Shown here piece by piece: positions 30,497 through 39,346 of a stretch of 64,000 nucleotides of DNA. The stretch is from Melastoma dodecandrum (lineage: Eukaryota > Streptophyta > Magnoliopsida > Myrtales > Melastomataceae), in contig JARUPY010000398.1 in NCBI GenBank assembly GCA_029817715.1, positions 3,564,001 through 3,628,000 on the forward strand, given 5' to 3'. How positions within the stretch are numbered: position 1 is the first letter of the stretch; each line of letters opens with the position of its first letter. The notes under the pieces were generated by a model. That model had not been told where the DNA came from and made no database searches. It saw only the letters and a program-made list of their open reading frames with translations. The position numbers and the translations under genes are program-made.

Positions 30497-31204
30497 ATGC
30501 CGACGCCGACCATCATCTGCCACATGACGAGCACCGTCGACGGACGCATCCGCGAGACGCGATGGAGCTCCCTGGCCGAAGAGGGCTTGAGCGCGAAGCT
30601 CTACGAACAGGTCCACGAGAGGCTCGCGGGCGACGCGTGGATCTGCGGGCGCAAGACGATGCGCGGCTACACGCGCGGCGAGCCGCCGGGGCCCTACGAC
30701 GGACCCGCCCTCCCGCGCGAGACCCATGTCGCCAAGCGCGATGCGGGCGGCTACGCGATCGGCCTCGATCCGCACGCGCGTATGCACTGGGGCGAGCGCA
30801 ACGACATTTCCGGCGATCACGTCATCATGGTGCTGACCGAGCACGCGAGCGACGCGCATCTCGATGCGCTCCGCCGTTCCGGCGTCTCCTACGTCTTCGG
30901 CGGGCGCGACGCGATCGATCTCGCACACACCGTGGACATCCTCGCGCGCACGTTCGGGATCAAACGGCTGCTCCTCGAAGGCGGCGGTACGATCAATGGA
31001 TCGTTCCTCAAGGCCGGTCTTGTCGACGAGCTCAGCCTTCTCCTCGCCCCAGCCGTCGACGGCCTCATGGGTCAGCCTGCCGTGTTCGACTACGAGGGCG
31101 CGGAGGACGACGCCACGCCGAAAAAGATGAAGCTGACGCTCGCCGCGCACCAGGTGCTCGAGGGCGGCGTCCTATGGCTGCGCTATCGGATTGCGCGGAC
31201 CTAG
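30497..31204 (+). CDS. Dihydrofolate reductase/RibD C-terminal family reductase
   Basis: A 235-residue protein of the RibD C-terminal fold. Visible elements are HMTSTVDGRI near the start, WICGRKTM, VSYVFGGRDAIDLAHTVDIL, and the NADPH-binding LLLEGGGTINGSFLKAGLVDELSLLLAP. The last two are the family hallmark. These are NAD(P)H-dependent reductases. Without a deaminase domain this is unlikely to be the main riboflavin RibD. The start at 30497 is chosen from family length; reading further upstream lies inside the preceding gene. The true substrate is unknown. Confidence 0.85.
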   Translation: MPTPTIICHMTSTVDGRIRETRWSSLAEEGLSAKLYEQVHERLAGDAWICGRKTMRGYTRGEPPGPYDGPALPRETHVAKRDAGGYAIGLDPHARMHWGERNDISGDHVIMVLTEHASDAHLDALRRSGVSYVFGGRDAIDLAHTVDILARTFGIKRLLLEGGGTINGSFLKAGLVDELSLLLAPAVDGLMGQPAVFDYEGAEDDATPKKMKLTLAAHQVLEGGVLWLRYRIART

Positions 31205-31222
31205 AGGGACCGGCCCGCCGAC

Positions 31223-31353
31223 CGTCATTCCGGGGCGGCGCAGCCGAGCCCGGAACCTGTGTGCTCCGATGATGGCGCCGAATCGGGATCGCTGCCGACA
31301 TGCGATAACGCGCACCGGTTCCGGGTTCTCGCTCCGCTCGCCCCGGAATGACG
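31223..31353. repeat. REP-like inverted repeat pair between convergent genes
   Basis: The left arm at 31223-31257 begins CGTCATTCCGGGG. The right arm at 31317-31353 is its imperfect reverse complement and differs from 25174-25210 at only one of 37 positions. It occupies the 156-bp gap between the reductase gene and phaB. Confidence 0.75.
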
Positions 31354-31360
31354 CGCGGCC

Positions 31361-32086
31361 TCAGTGCAGGTATTGGCCGCCGTTGATCGAGAGCGTCGAG
31401 CCGGTGATGAACCCGGCCTCCTCCGAGACGAGGAACAGGACCGCGCGGGCGATCTCCTCGGGCTCGCCCAGGCGTCCGACGGGAATCTGCGGCAAGATCT
31501 TGCTGTCGAGCACGTCCTTCGGCACCGCGCGCACCATCTCCGTGGCGATGTAACCCGGCGCGATCACGTTGACGGTGATGCCTTTGGAGGCGTTCTCCTG
31601 GGCCAGCGCCTTGGTGAAGCCGATGTCGCCGGATTTCGCGGCCGCATAGTTCGTCTGTCCGAACTGGCCCTTTTGACCATTGATCGAGGAGATGTTGACG
31701 ATCCGGCCGAAGCCCCGCTCGCGCATCCCTTCGATCACCGGACGCGTCATGTTGAAGAGCGAGTTCAAATTGGTGTTGATGACGGCGTACCAGTTCTCCG
31801 GCTTCATCTTGTGAAACGGAGCGTCCTTGGTGATGCCGGCATTGTTGATGAGGATATCGATCGGGCCGAGGTCGCTTTCGACCTGCTTCAAACCGTTCGC
31901 GCAAGCCTCGTAATCGGAGACGTCCCACTTGTAGACGGCGATGCCCGTCGCCTGCTTGAACTGGTTGGCGGCATCGTCGTTGCCGGCGTATGTCGCCGCG
32001 ACCTGATAGCCACCGTTCTTCAGCGCCTTGCTGATCGCCGCGCCGATGCCGCGGGAACCACCGCTCACGACCGCCACTTTCGCCAT
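31361..32086 (-). CDS. phaB: Acetoacetyl-CoA reductase
   Basis: A 241-residue short-chain dehydrogenase. The cofactor loop is VVSGGSRGIGAAI and the catalytic part is NISSINGQKGQFGQTNYAAAKSG, with the Ser, Tyr and Lys of the family; the GQFGQTNYAAAKSG context is typical of PhaB. It reduces acetoacetyl-CoA to (R)-3-hydroxybutyryl-CoA with NADPH, the second step of polyhydroxybutyrate synthesis. phaA lies upstream on the same strand with about 108 bp between, suggesting an operon. No phaC synthase gene is in the window. Confidence 0.94.
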   Translation of the reverse strand: MAKVAVVSGGSRGIGAAISKALKNGGYQVAATYAGNDDAANQFKQATGIAVYKWDVSDYEACANGLKQVESDLGPIDILINNAGITKDAPFHKMKPENWYAVINTNLNSLFNMTRPVIEGMRERGFGRIVNISSINGQKGQFGQTNYAAAKSGDIGFTKALAQENASKGITVNVIAPGYIATEMVRAVPKDVLDSKILPQIPVGRLGEPEEIARAVLFLVSEEAGFITGSTLSINGGQYLH

Positions 32087-32194
32087 AAGCGCTTCACTCC
32101 TGCGTCTGCCGGCTGACTCTGACGGTCTGCCTTAGGCAATTGATATGTCCGGCGCCTGACGGTCAGCAAGGCGCCGGACGACAGAGCTTCAGCT

Positions 32195-33370
32195 TCAGCG
32201 CTCGACGCAGAGCGCGATGCCCATGCCGCCGCCGATGCAGAGCGTCGCGAGCGCCTTGTGCGCATCGCGCCTCTGCATCTCGTGCAGCAGGGTGACGAGC
32301 ACGCGTGCGCCCGATGCGCCGATCGGATGGCCGATCGCGATCGCACCGCCATTGACGTTCACGATCTCCGGGTCCCAGCCCATGTCCTTGTTGACGGAGA
32401 TCGCCTGCGCGGCGAAGGCCTCGTTGGCTTCAATCAAGTCGAGGTCCTTCGCCTTCCACCCGGCCTTTTCCAGCGCCTTGCGGGAGGCCGGGATCGGGCC
32501 CGTGCCCATGATGGCGGGATCGACGCCGGCGGTGGCCCAGGAGGCGATGCGCGCGAGCGGGGTCAGGCCGCGCTTCTTGGCCTCGTCCGCGCTCATCAGC
32601 ACCAGCGCGGCGGCGCCGTCGTTGATGCCCGACGCGTTGCCCGCCGTCACCGTGCCGTCCTTGGAGAAGGCCGGCTTCAGCTTCGCGAAATTCTCGATCA
32701 CCGCGCCCTTGCGGATGTACTCGTCCTCGTCGACGACGATATCGCCCTTCTTGCCGGCGACCGTGAAGGGAATGATCTCGTCCTTGAAACGGCCGGAGCT
32801 CTGCGCGGCCTCGGCCTTGTTCTGGCTGGCGAGCGCGAACTTGTCCTGTTCCTCCCGCGAGATCTGCCACTTGGTGGCGATGTTCTCGGCCGTTGTGCCC
32901 ATGTGGTAGCCCTGGAAGGCATCCATCAGGCCGTCCTTGATCATCGTGTCGATGAGCTTCATCTCGCCCATCTTGGTGCCGGCGCGCAAATACGCGGCAT
33001 GGGGCGACAGGGACATGCTCTCCTGCCCGCCGGCCACGATCACGTCCGCATCGCCGTTGGCGATCTGCTGGGCGCCCAGGGCGACCGCGCGCAGGCCCGA
33101 GCCGCAGCGCTGGTTGACGCTCCAGGCTGTCTTGTCCTGCGGCACGCCGGCCTTGATGGCGGCCTGACGCGCCGGGTTCTGGCCCTGGGCGGCGGTCAGA
33201 ATCTGGCCGAGGATCACCTCGTCGACCTCGCCGGCGTCGACCTTGGCGCGCTGCAGCACGCCCTGGATCACGGCCGCGCCGAGCTCGTGAGCCGGCGTGC
33301 TGCCGAAGGCTCCGGAGAAGGAGCCGACGGCCGTGCGGCCCGCGGCGACGATGACGATATCCTGAGACAT
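32195..33370 (-). CDS. phaA: Acetyl-CoA acetyltransferase (beta-ketothiolase)
   Basis: A 391-residue thiolase with the acyl-accepting Cys C89 in [11 protein letters not shown]. The His motif is [13 protein letters not shown] and the C-terminal Cys is in [11 protein letters not shown]. It condenses two acetyl-CoA to acetoacetyl-CoA, feeding PHB synthesis through phaB. The start [16 protein letters not shown] matches the family, so the upstream extension is not used. It is divergent from phaR across a 246-bp promoter region. Confidence 0.95.
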   Translation of the reverse strand: MSQDIVIVAAGRTAVGSFSGAFGSTPAHELGAAVIQGVLQRAKVDAGEVDEVILGQILTAAQGQNPARQAAIKAGVPQDKTAWSVNQRCGSGLRAVALGAQQIANGDADVIVAGGQESMSLSPHAAYLRAGTKMGEMKLIDTMIKDGLMDAFQGYHMGTTAENIATKWQISREEQDKFALASQNKAEAAQSSGRFKDEIIPFTVAGKKGDIVVDEDEYIRKGAVIENFAKLKPAFSKDGTVTAGNASGINDGAAALVLMSADEAKKRGLTPLARIASWATAGVDPAIMGTGPIPASRKALEKAGWKAKDLDLIEANEAFAAQAISVNKDMGWDPEIVNVNGGAIAIGHPIGASGARVLVTLLHEMQRRDAHKALATLCIGGGMGIALCVER

Positions 33371-33616
33371 GCATGACTCCCTTTGCGCCGCCGACAGCGG
33401 CCTGATTTGATGCTCGACCCGGCTCGCGCCCGAGGGGCGGCCTTGCGGCCGTTCGACACCCGTCAACGGCGCCGGTCAAGGCGCGTTCACCCGCCGTGGC
33501 ATCGGTCTCAAGACGGATTGCGCTGCAGCAAAAATGAGTTTTCGACGGCGTGCAAAGCTCTTAGGCTGTGCTGCGGTGCGGTCTTGCGGCTGGCATCGGG
33601 TTCACGAGTCGGGTTG
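33371..33616. promoter_or_regulatory. Divergent promoter region phaA / phaR
   Basis: A 246-bp gap between the divergent phaA and phaR starts. PhaR-type repressors usually bind near their own and biosynthetic promoters, so operators are expected here. I could not identify a specific site by eye. Confidence 0.4.
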
Positions 33617-34252
33617 ATGAACGAAAAAGCGCCGATCACAATCAAGAAATATGCGAACCGTCGGCTCTACAACACCGGCACGAGCGCTTACGTTACGCTC
33701 GAAGATCTCGCCACGATGGTCAAGAAGGGCGAGGACTTCGTCGTCTACGACGCCAAGACCGGCGAGGACATCACGCGCTCCGTTCTCGCGCAGATCATCT
33801 TCGAGCAGGAGGGCAAGAACGGCCAGAGTCTGCTGCCGATCACCTTCCTGCGCCAGCTCATCCGCTTCTACGGCGACTCGATGCAGATGCTCGTGCCGAG
33901 CTACCTCGAATTCTCGATCGACAAGCTCGCCAAGGAGAAGGGCGGCCTCGTCGATCAGTGCGCGACGTTCGCCGCGGGACCGTTCGCCACTGCCGCGCGC
34001 CCGATGCTGGCGCAGATGGAGGAGCAGACGCGCCAGAACATGGCGATGTTCCGCCAGGCGCTGTCGATGTTCAGCCCGTTCGCGGGCGCAGGCGCTGCGT
34101 CCTCAGCCACAGATGCGGCGCCGACGGTGCCCGAGCCGACCCGGACGAGCGAGGGCGCCGCGGGCGAAGACAGGGACCGCGGCGAATTCGACGAGATGCG
34201 TCGCCAGATCGAGGCACTTCAGCGGCAGATGGAAGACCTCGCCTCGCGCTGA
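33617..34252 (+). CDS. phaR: Polyhydroxyalkanoate synthesis repressor
   Basis: A 211-residue protein. The N-terminal PHB/PHA accumulation regulator DNA-binding domain (ITIKKYANRRLYNTGTSAYVTLEDLATMVKKGEDFVVYDAKTGEDITRSVLAQII) is very conserved, and it sets the ATG at 33617. A phasin-like C-terminal helical part and a Glu/Arg-rich tail (DEMRRQIEALQRQMEDLASR, a coiled coil) follow. PhaR senses PHB granules and represses phasin and biosynthetic genes when no granules are present. The divergent phaA-phaB operon fits this role. Confidence 0.94.
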   Translation: MNEKAPITIKKYANRRLYNTGTSAYVTLEDLATMVKKGEDFVVYDAKTGEDITRSVLAQIIFEQEGKNGQSLLPITFLRQLIRFYGDSMQMLVPSYLEFSIDKLAKEKGGLVDQCATFAAGPFATAARPMLAQMEEQTRQNMAMFRQALSMFSPFAGAGAASSATDAAPTVPEPTRTSEGAAGEDRDRGEFDEMRRQIEALQRQMEDLASR

Positions 34253-34256
34253 GGCG

Positions 34257-35957
34257 TCAGCGCGCGGTCCGGCGCGGCGCCACGTCGGGCGCGACTTCCG
34301 CCTTCCCGAAATAATGGCCCTGCAGGTAGTCGACGCCCCAGTCCGCCAGGATGCGCGCCGTCTCCTCGTCCTCGACCCATTCCGCGACCGTCGGAATCTG
34401 CAGGTTGCGGGCGAGGTCGATAAGCGTGCGGATGAAGAACCGGTCGTCCTGTGAGGTCGCGAGGTTCTGCGAGAAGGCGCCGTCGATCTTCAGATAGTCG
34501 AGCGGGAGCTGGCGCAGATTGCGGAACGACGAATGGCCGGAGCCGAAGTCGTCGATCGCGATACGCACGCCGAGCGGCTTGATCGCGGTCAAGATGGCGC
34601 GGGTCGCGTCGAGATCGGCGATCAGGCAAGTTTCCGTGATCTCGACCGTCAGGCGCCGCGCCGCATCGGGGCGCAGGCGGCAGCATGTCCGCAGGTGCTC
34701 GAACCAACTGGCGTCGTGCAGGCTCGTCACGGACGCGTTGATCGAGAGCACGAGCTTGCGGTCGGATGTGAGCAGCGCGAAGGCGAGCTCGATCACCCGC
34801 CGATCGATCAGCGGCACGAGCCCGTCCTTCTCGGCGTCCGGCACCAGCGCCTCAGGAAAGATCAGGTTGCCGTTGGTGCGGCGGATGCGGACGAGCCCTT
34901 CGTAGAAAGCGATGGCCTGCGTCTTCGCGGCGACGATCGGCTGAAGGGCCAGGACGACGCGCTGATCGTCGAGGGCGGCGAGAATCTCGTCCGACGCCTG
35001 GACGACGGGAGCGGCCTGGGCGCGCGCGCGCTGCTCGGGGTCGTAGCGCACGAACCACGGGCTCGTCGGCTGGCGTGCGACTTCGAGGGCTTCCTCGGCG
35101 AACTGCAGCAAGGCCTGCGGAGTGCGCCCATGCAGCGGGGCGATGACGGCGCCGACACGCGCCTGGACGAGCAGGCGGTCCGCCTCGCTCGCGCCGAGCG
35201 CCTCGACGAAGCGCAGGGCCGCGGCCGTCGCCTGGTTCTCGTCGCAATTCTCGAGCAGGGCCGCGACCTTGGTGGGGGAATGCCGAGCGAGCAATTCATG
35301 CGCGCGCATCTGCCCGCGCAGACGCTCGACGATCTCCGCCATCAGCGCGTCGTCCGGCATCTCGCCGTCGCGGCGCTCGATGCCGAGGAGAATGACGGCG
35401 AAGGTCGAGGTCTTGCGGGCGGCGAGGCTCAGCTGGCGCGCCAGATGTTCGATGAAATGCGTGCGGGTGAAGGCGCCTGTCGCGGAATCGCGCTGGGTGG
35501 AGGCCGCGAGCCGCCGGTCGGCCTCGAAGGCCTTGGTGACGACGCGGATGACGCCGTGTACGCGGCCGGGGCGGTCGCTCGCATCCGCGAACCAGCGACC
35601 GCAATCCTCGATCCAGATGGTCGACGCTTTGGAGCGTTTGGCCGGCAGAAGGCCATAGATAACTTTGAAGGGTACGCCGCCACCGGTGTCGACGCCGCCG
35701 GGCTCCATGATCGCCTCGTAGCGGGACGAGGGGCTTTCGGGCGCCAGATGCTCGGCATAGCCGAGACCGGTCGCGACGATCTCGCAATCGTCGAGCCCCA
35801 CGACGGAGCGCAGATTGGGTCCCCAGGTGATGGCGTCGGTCTGCAGGTTCCAGTCGTAGACGACTTCCGCCGCCTCCGTTTCGGGCAGCAAGCCTTCGGC
35901 CGGCGCGAGCGCGGCTCCCATGGGCGGCGTGCCGCCGTGCTGTACCGGAAGGTCCAC
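34257..35957 (-). CDS. PAS - degenerate GGDEF - EAL signalling protein
   Basis: A 566-residue soluble protein. Residues about 30-150 form a PAS-like sensor. Residues about 160-320 are a GGDEF-like domain whose active-site motif is lost: the position reads ARHSPTKVAALLENCDE. The EAL domain, about 330-555, has YEGLVRI at the EAL motif, TVEITETCL, IAIDDFGSGHSSFRNL, YLKIDGAF, VAEWVEDEE and LQGHYFGKA. EAL motifs with EGL can be active, but activity here is uncertain. It probably degrades or senses c-di-GMP, with the GGDEF-like part regulatory. It converges on phaR with 4 nt between stops. Confidence 0.85.
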   Translation of the reverse strand: MDLPVQHGGTPPMGAALAPAEGLLPETEAAEVVYDWNLQTDAITWGPNLRSVVGLDDCEIVATGLGYAEHLAPESPSSRYEAIMEPGGVDTGGGVPFKVIYGLLPAKRSKASTIWIEDCGRWFADASDRPGRVHGVIRVVTKAFEADRRLAASTQRDSATGAFTRTHFIEHLARQLSLAARKTSTFAVILLGIERRDGEMPDDALMAEIVERLRGQMRAHELLARHSPTKVAALLENCDENQATAAALRFVEALGASEADRLLVQARVGAVIAPLHGRTPQALLQFAEEALEVARQPTSPWFVRYDPEQRARAQAAPVVQASDEILAALDDQRVVLALQPIVAAKTQAIAFYEGLVRIRRTNGNLIFPEALVPDAEKDGLVPLIDRRVIELAFALLTSDRKLVLSINASVTSLHDASWFEHLRTCCRLRPDAARRLTVEITETCLIADLDATRAILTAIKPLGVRIAIDDFGSGHSSFRNLRQLPLDYLKIDGAFSQNLATSQDDRFFIRTLIDLARNLQIPTVAEWVEDEETARILADWGVDYLQGHYFGKAEVAPDVAPRRTAR

Positions 35958-36044
35958 CCGCGTCTCCGAGCCTGGCCGCGCCGACGGCGCAGGGCGCGCT
36001 GACGCTAAGCGACCGAGGTTAAGGGCGGATTGACCGGCGAGCCG

Positions 36045-36644
36045 TCAGTCCCGGATGTCGCTGCCGTGTCGGGCGACGATCGCGAAGAGATCGGCGACGG
36101 CGGCGAGGCTCGCGGCCTGAAGCTGTGCGGCGGGCACCACGGCGCCATCCGGACCGGGCAAGTCCCGCGTCGCCGTGGTGGAGGCCACGACGGTCGGACG
36201 GAAACCGAGGTTGAAAGCGCTGCGGGCGGTGGAATTCACGCACATATGCGTCATGAAGCCGGTGATGATGACGTCCTTGACGCCGGCCGCCTCCAGCTTG
36301 GATCGCAGGTCGGTCCCGACGAAGGCGCTCGGATAGTTCTTGACGATCACCGGCTCGCCGTCGCGCGGCGCGACCTCGTCCGAGATGGCGCCGATCCGGG
36401 CTGACACGTCGTATGGCGAGCCCGCGCCGGCATCGTGCTGGATGTGGAAGATCGGGATGCCGGCCGCCCGGGCCCGTTCCAGCAGCGCGGCCGCCTCGAC
36501 GATCGCCGGCTCGACCCCATCGAGCTTCATGACACCTTCGCGATAGGTGTTCTGCAAATCGATCATGACGAGGGCGGACCCTGCGAGCGTGGCCGGCTGC
36601 GTGCCGAGGCCGGCGACATCCCGAAGCGTCTTGGGCAGGGACAT
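36045..36644 (-). CDS. Isochorismatase-like cysteine hydrolase
   Basis: A 199-residue protein with the cysteine hydrolase triad in family positions: Asp in VMIDLQNTY, Lys in VKNYPSAF, Cys in MTHMCVNSTARSAF. The cis-peptide context GFMTHMC is classic. Members hydrolyse amides, ureas or isochorismate; specificity is not clear here. The start MSLPKTLRDV is chosen over a Met 20 codons earlier. It is separated from lptC by a divergent 186-bp region. Confidence 0.9.
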   Translation of the reverse strand: MSLPKTLRDVAGLGTQPATLAGSALVMIDLQNTYREGVMKLDGVEPAIVEAAALLERARAAGIPIFHIQHDAGAGSPYDVSARIGAISDEVAPRDGEPVIVKNYPSAFVGTDLRSKLEAAGVKDVIITGFMTHMCVNSTARSAFNLGFRPTVVASTTATRDLPGPDGAVVPAAQLQAASLAAVADLFAIVARHGSDIRD

Positions 36645-36830
36645 GGCGTTCGTCTTCCTTGTGTCGGTCGTGCCGGGAGATAAGGCAACGCGCCGCGCCG
36701 GCAAATCGGCCTAAGGTCGATCACCGACGCCCGCATCGCTGTTTCCTCCCGCGCCCCTGCCTTGTCTTCGCCGTGGTGCGCGCGCAAACAGGAGGCTCGG
36801 GATCAGGACGGGCGCCGGCGCCCGGGAGCC

Positions 36831-37583
36831 ATGACGAATCTGACGAGCGGCACGGACCACGGCCGCCCCGGTGCGCGCCGTGACGAGGCGGTGCGCCCGC
36901 GGGCCGACGGTGCGCGCCTCGTGATGGACTACACGCCACCGCCGCGCCGTGCCGCTTTCCGGGCCGCTGGGCGCCATACCGCGCGGGTCAAGTTCCTGCG
37001 CCGTGCGATCGTCGTCGGTACGATCGGCCTCAGCGTCGTGATCCTCGCCGCGGTCGTCTTCAACCCGTTCCGCCACCTGCCGGGCGCGGTCAGCCTCGCG
37101 GGAGTCGGCATCAAGGGCACGACGATCACGATGGACTCGCCCAAGATCACGGGGGTGCAGCAAGGCGGCGGCGCCTACGAGATCAAGGCGCGCTCCGGCA
37201 TCCAGGACATCACGAAACCGTCCGTCGTGGAACTCCTCGGCGTCGACGCTCGGGTCGGCATGGCCGATCACACGACGACGCACATCCTCTCGAAGACGGG
37301 CGTCTTCGACAACAAGGCGGACACGATGACGCTGACGGGGGATGTGCATATCGCCAATACGAGCGGCTACGTCCTCAACATGAAGAGCGCGCTGATGAAG
37401 TTCCGCGAAGGAGTGTTCGACTCGCACGAGCGTCTGCGGGTCGATCTCACCGGCGGCCAGGTCTCGGCCGACGCGATGACGATCAGCAACAACGGCCACG
37501 TGATCCTCTTCCGCGGCAACATCGCGTCGAGCTTCGATTCGGGGCCGGCGGAGGTCGCGTCCGCATCGGAGCCGACGCCGTGA
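36831..37583 (+). CDS. lptC: LPS export protein LptC
   Basis: A 250-residue bitopic protein. Residues 1-55 are cytoplasmic and basic. One membrane helix (AIVVGTIGLSVVILAAVVFNPF) precedes a periplasmic beta-jellyroll (ITMDSPKITGVQQGGGAYEIKARSG...LTGDVHIANTSGYVLNMKSA). LptC bridges the LptB2FG transporter to LptA in lipopolysaccharide transport. The ATG at 36831 is preceded by GGGAG. Its stop overlaps the start of lptA. Confidence 0.9.
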   Translation: MTNLTSGTDHGRPGARRDEAVRPRADGARLVMDYTPPPRRAAFRAAGRHTARVKFLRRAIVVGTIGLSVVILAAVVFNPFRHLPGAVSLAGVGIKGTTITMDSPKITGVQQGGGAYEIKARSGIQDITKPSVVELLGVDARVGMADHTTTHILSKTGVFDNKADTMTLTGDVHIANTSGYVLNMKSALMKFREGVFDSHERLRVDLTGGQVSADAMTISNNGHVILFRGNIASSFDSGPAEVASASEPTP

Positions 37584-38149
37584 TGCGGTGGATCGTCGTC
37601 ACGATCGCCGCCTGGACCGTCGCCGCGATATCGGCCGAGGCCGGGATGATCCTGCCCGGCGGCTCCTCGAACAAGCCGATCAACATCGAATCGACGAAGC
37701 TCGACTATTTCGACAAGGAGCAGAAGCTCATCTATTCGGGCAACGTCCTCGCGCAGCAGGGCGATGCGAAGCTCAAGGCGACGACCCTCACGATCTTCCT
37801 CGCCGCGAAAGGGGCGGCGGGCGCCGCCTCGACCAACCAGGTCCAGCGCATGATCGCCGCCGGTCCCGTCACCCTCGTGCAGCGCGATCAGGTCGGCACC
37901 GGCGATAACGGCCTCTATGACAAGGCGGCCAACACCGTGATCTTGACCGGCAACGTCACGCTCAGCCAGGGGCCGAATGTCACCAAGGGGGACAAGCTCA
38001 CCTATGACCTTCGGACGGGGCAGGCCGTCGTCACGGGCCGGGTGAAGAGCATGTTCCTACCGAGTTCCAATTCCGGCGGCGGGGACGCGGCGCCCGAGAC
38101 GCCGCGCGGGCGTTCCGCCCGTCGCCCTGCGGCGAGCGCCGACGATTGA
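37583..38149 (+). CDS. lptA: LPS transport periplasmic protein LptA
   Basis: A 188-residue periplasmic protein. The signal peptide MRWIVVTIAAWTVAAISAEAG precedes an OstA/LptA jellyroll: PINIESTKLDYFDKEQKLIYSGNVLAQQGDAKLKAT, then NTVILTGNVTLSQGPNVTKGDKLTYDLRTGQAVV. It forms the LPS bridge across the periplasm. The start is ATG 37583, with GTG 37580 just upstream as an alternative. Either overlaps the lptC stop, showing tight coupling. The tail is Gly/Arg/Ala-rich. Confidence 0.92.
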   Translation: MRWIVVTIAAWTVAAISAEAGMILPGGSSNKPINIESTKLDYFDKEQKLIYSGNVLAQQGDAKLKATTLTIFLAAKGAAGAASTNQVQRMIAAGPVTLVQRDQVGTGDNGLYDKAANTVILTGNVTLSQGPNVTKGDKLTYDLRTGQAVVTGRVKSMFLPSSNSGGGDAAPETPRGRSARRPAASADD

Positions 38150-38204
38150 CCGCCGACGATTGACAGCCATTGCGCGGACGTGAACGGGCGTCGATGTTAA
38201 CGGC

Positions 38205-39191
38205 GTGACCGAGACCGCCGAGTTCGCTAATTATCCGCCGCCGAGAGCGCCAAGGGGGTCGCCACGGCCGCGAGGGACCAAGACCACGTCGCCCGATCCG
38301 CTTCATTTCATGCGTCGGCTTCGCGCGCGCTTCGCGCCGCAGGCGCCCTCGCTCGCCCTTCCCGGCGCGGCGGTGCCGCTGCCCGTCGCGGCGTGGCCGT
38401 CGGAGCCCGTCAGCGGCGTGCTGGCGTCGGATGCGCGCGGCTACGGCATCGAGGTGCCCGAGACCGGAGAGGGCGTCCTCTCGATCCTGCACATCAAGAA
38501 GGCCTACAAGGCGCGCCGCGTCGTGGAGGACGTGAGCCTCACGGTGCGTCGGGGCGAGGCGATCGGCCTGCTCGGCCCGAACGGCGCCGGCAAGACCACG
38601 ACCTTCTACATGGTCACCGGCCTGGTGCGGCCGGACTCGGGGACCATTTCCCTCGACGGGCACGACGTGACGAGCCTGCCGATGTACCGGCGCGCGCGGC
38701 TCGGCGTCGGCTACCTGCCGCAGGAGGCGTCGATCTTCCGCGGCCTCAGCGTCGAGGACAACATCCGCGCCGTGCTCGAGATCACCGAGAAGGACAGGGA
38801 TCGGCGCGAGGCGGAACTGGACGGCCTGCTCGACGAATTCGACTTGACGCGGTTGCGCAAATCGCCCGCTGTCGCGCTATCCGGCGGCGAGCGGCGCCGC
38901 TGCGAGATCGCCCGCGCCCTTGCCAACCGGCCGAGCTTCATGCTGCTCGACGAGCCCTTCGCCGGCATCGATCCGATCGCCGTCGGCGACATCCGCGTTT
39001 TGACGAAGCATCTGACGAAACGCGGCATCGGCGTGCTCATCACCGACCATAACGTGCGCGAGACGCTGGGCCTGATCGACCGCGCCTACATCATCCATTC
39101 CGGGACGGTTTTGACGTCGGGAACGCCGGACGAGATCGTGGCGAACCCCGAGGTGCGGCGCTTCTACCTTGGCGAAGATTTCAGGCTGTAG
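38205..39191 (+). CDS. lptB: LPS export ABC transporter ATPase LptB
   Basis: A 328-residue ATPase; GTG 38205 is used as start, with ATG 38310 possible. The ABC core from about residue 85 shows Walker A GPNGAGKTT, signature LSGGERRR, Walker B FMLLDEPFAGID and the switch His in ITDHNVRE. The LptB hallmark VGYLPQEASIFRGLSVEDNI is present. The poorly conserved N-terminal extension of roughly 80 residues is Pro/Arg-rich; extensions are known in some alphaproteobacterial LptB. It powers LPS extraction with LptF and LptG, which are not in this window. Confidence 0.95.
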   Translation: MTETAEFANYPPPRAPRGSPRPRGTKTTSPDPLHFMRRLRARFAPQAPSLALPGAAVPLPVAAWPSEPVSGVLASDARGYGIEVPETGEGVLSILHIKKAYKARRVVEDVSLTVRRGEAIGLLGPNGAGKTTTFYMVTGLVRPDSGTISLDGHDVTSLPMYRRARLGVGYLPQEASIFRGLSVEDNIRAVLEITEKDRDRREAELDGLLDEFDLTRLRKSPAVALSGGERRRCEIARALANRPSFMLLDEPFAGIDPIAVGDIRVLTKHLTKRGIGVLITDHNVRETLGLIDRAYIIHSGTVLTSGTPDEIVANPEVRRFYLGEDFRL

Positions 39192-39346
39192 GGCGCGAGC
39201 CGGCCGGACCAGTCGTCAAACCGTCACGCGGCGCGCCGCAGGAAAGCGTTAAGCAAGTTCCGCGCCGTGGGGCGAGACAAGCCTTTGGTCGAGTGCTACA
39301 AGCAAGAAGCGGGCCGGTTGCCCGCCTCATCTGTGTGGCGTGAAAC

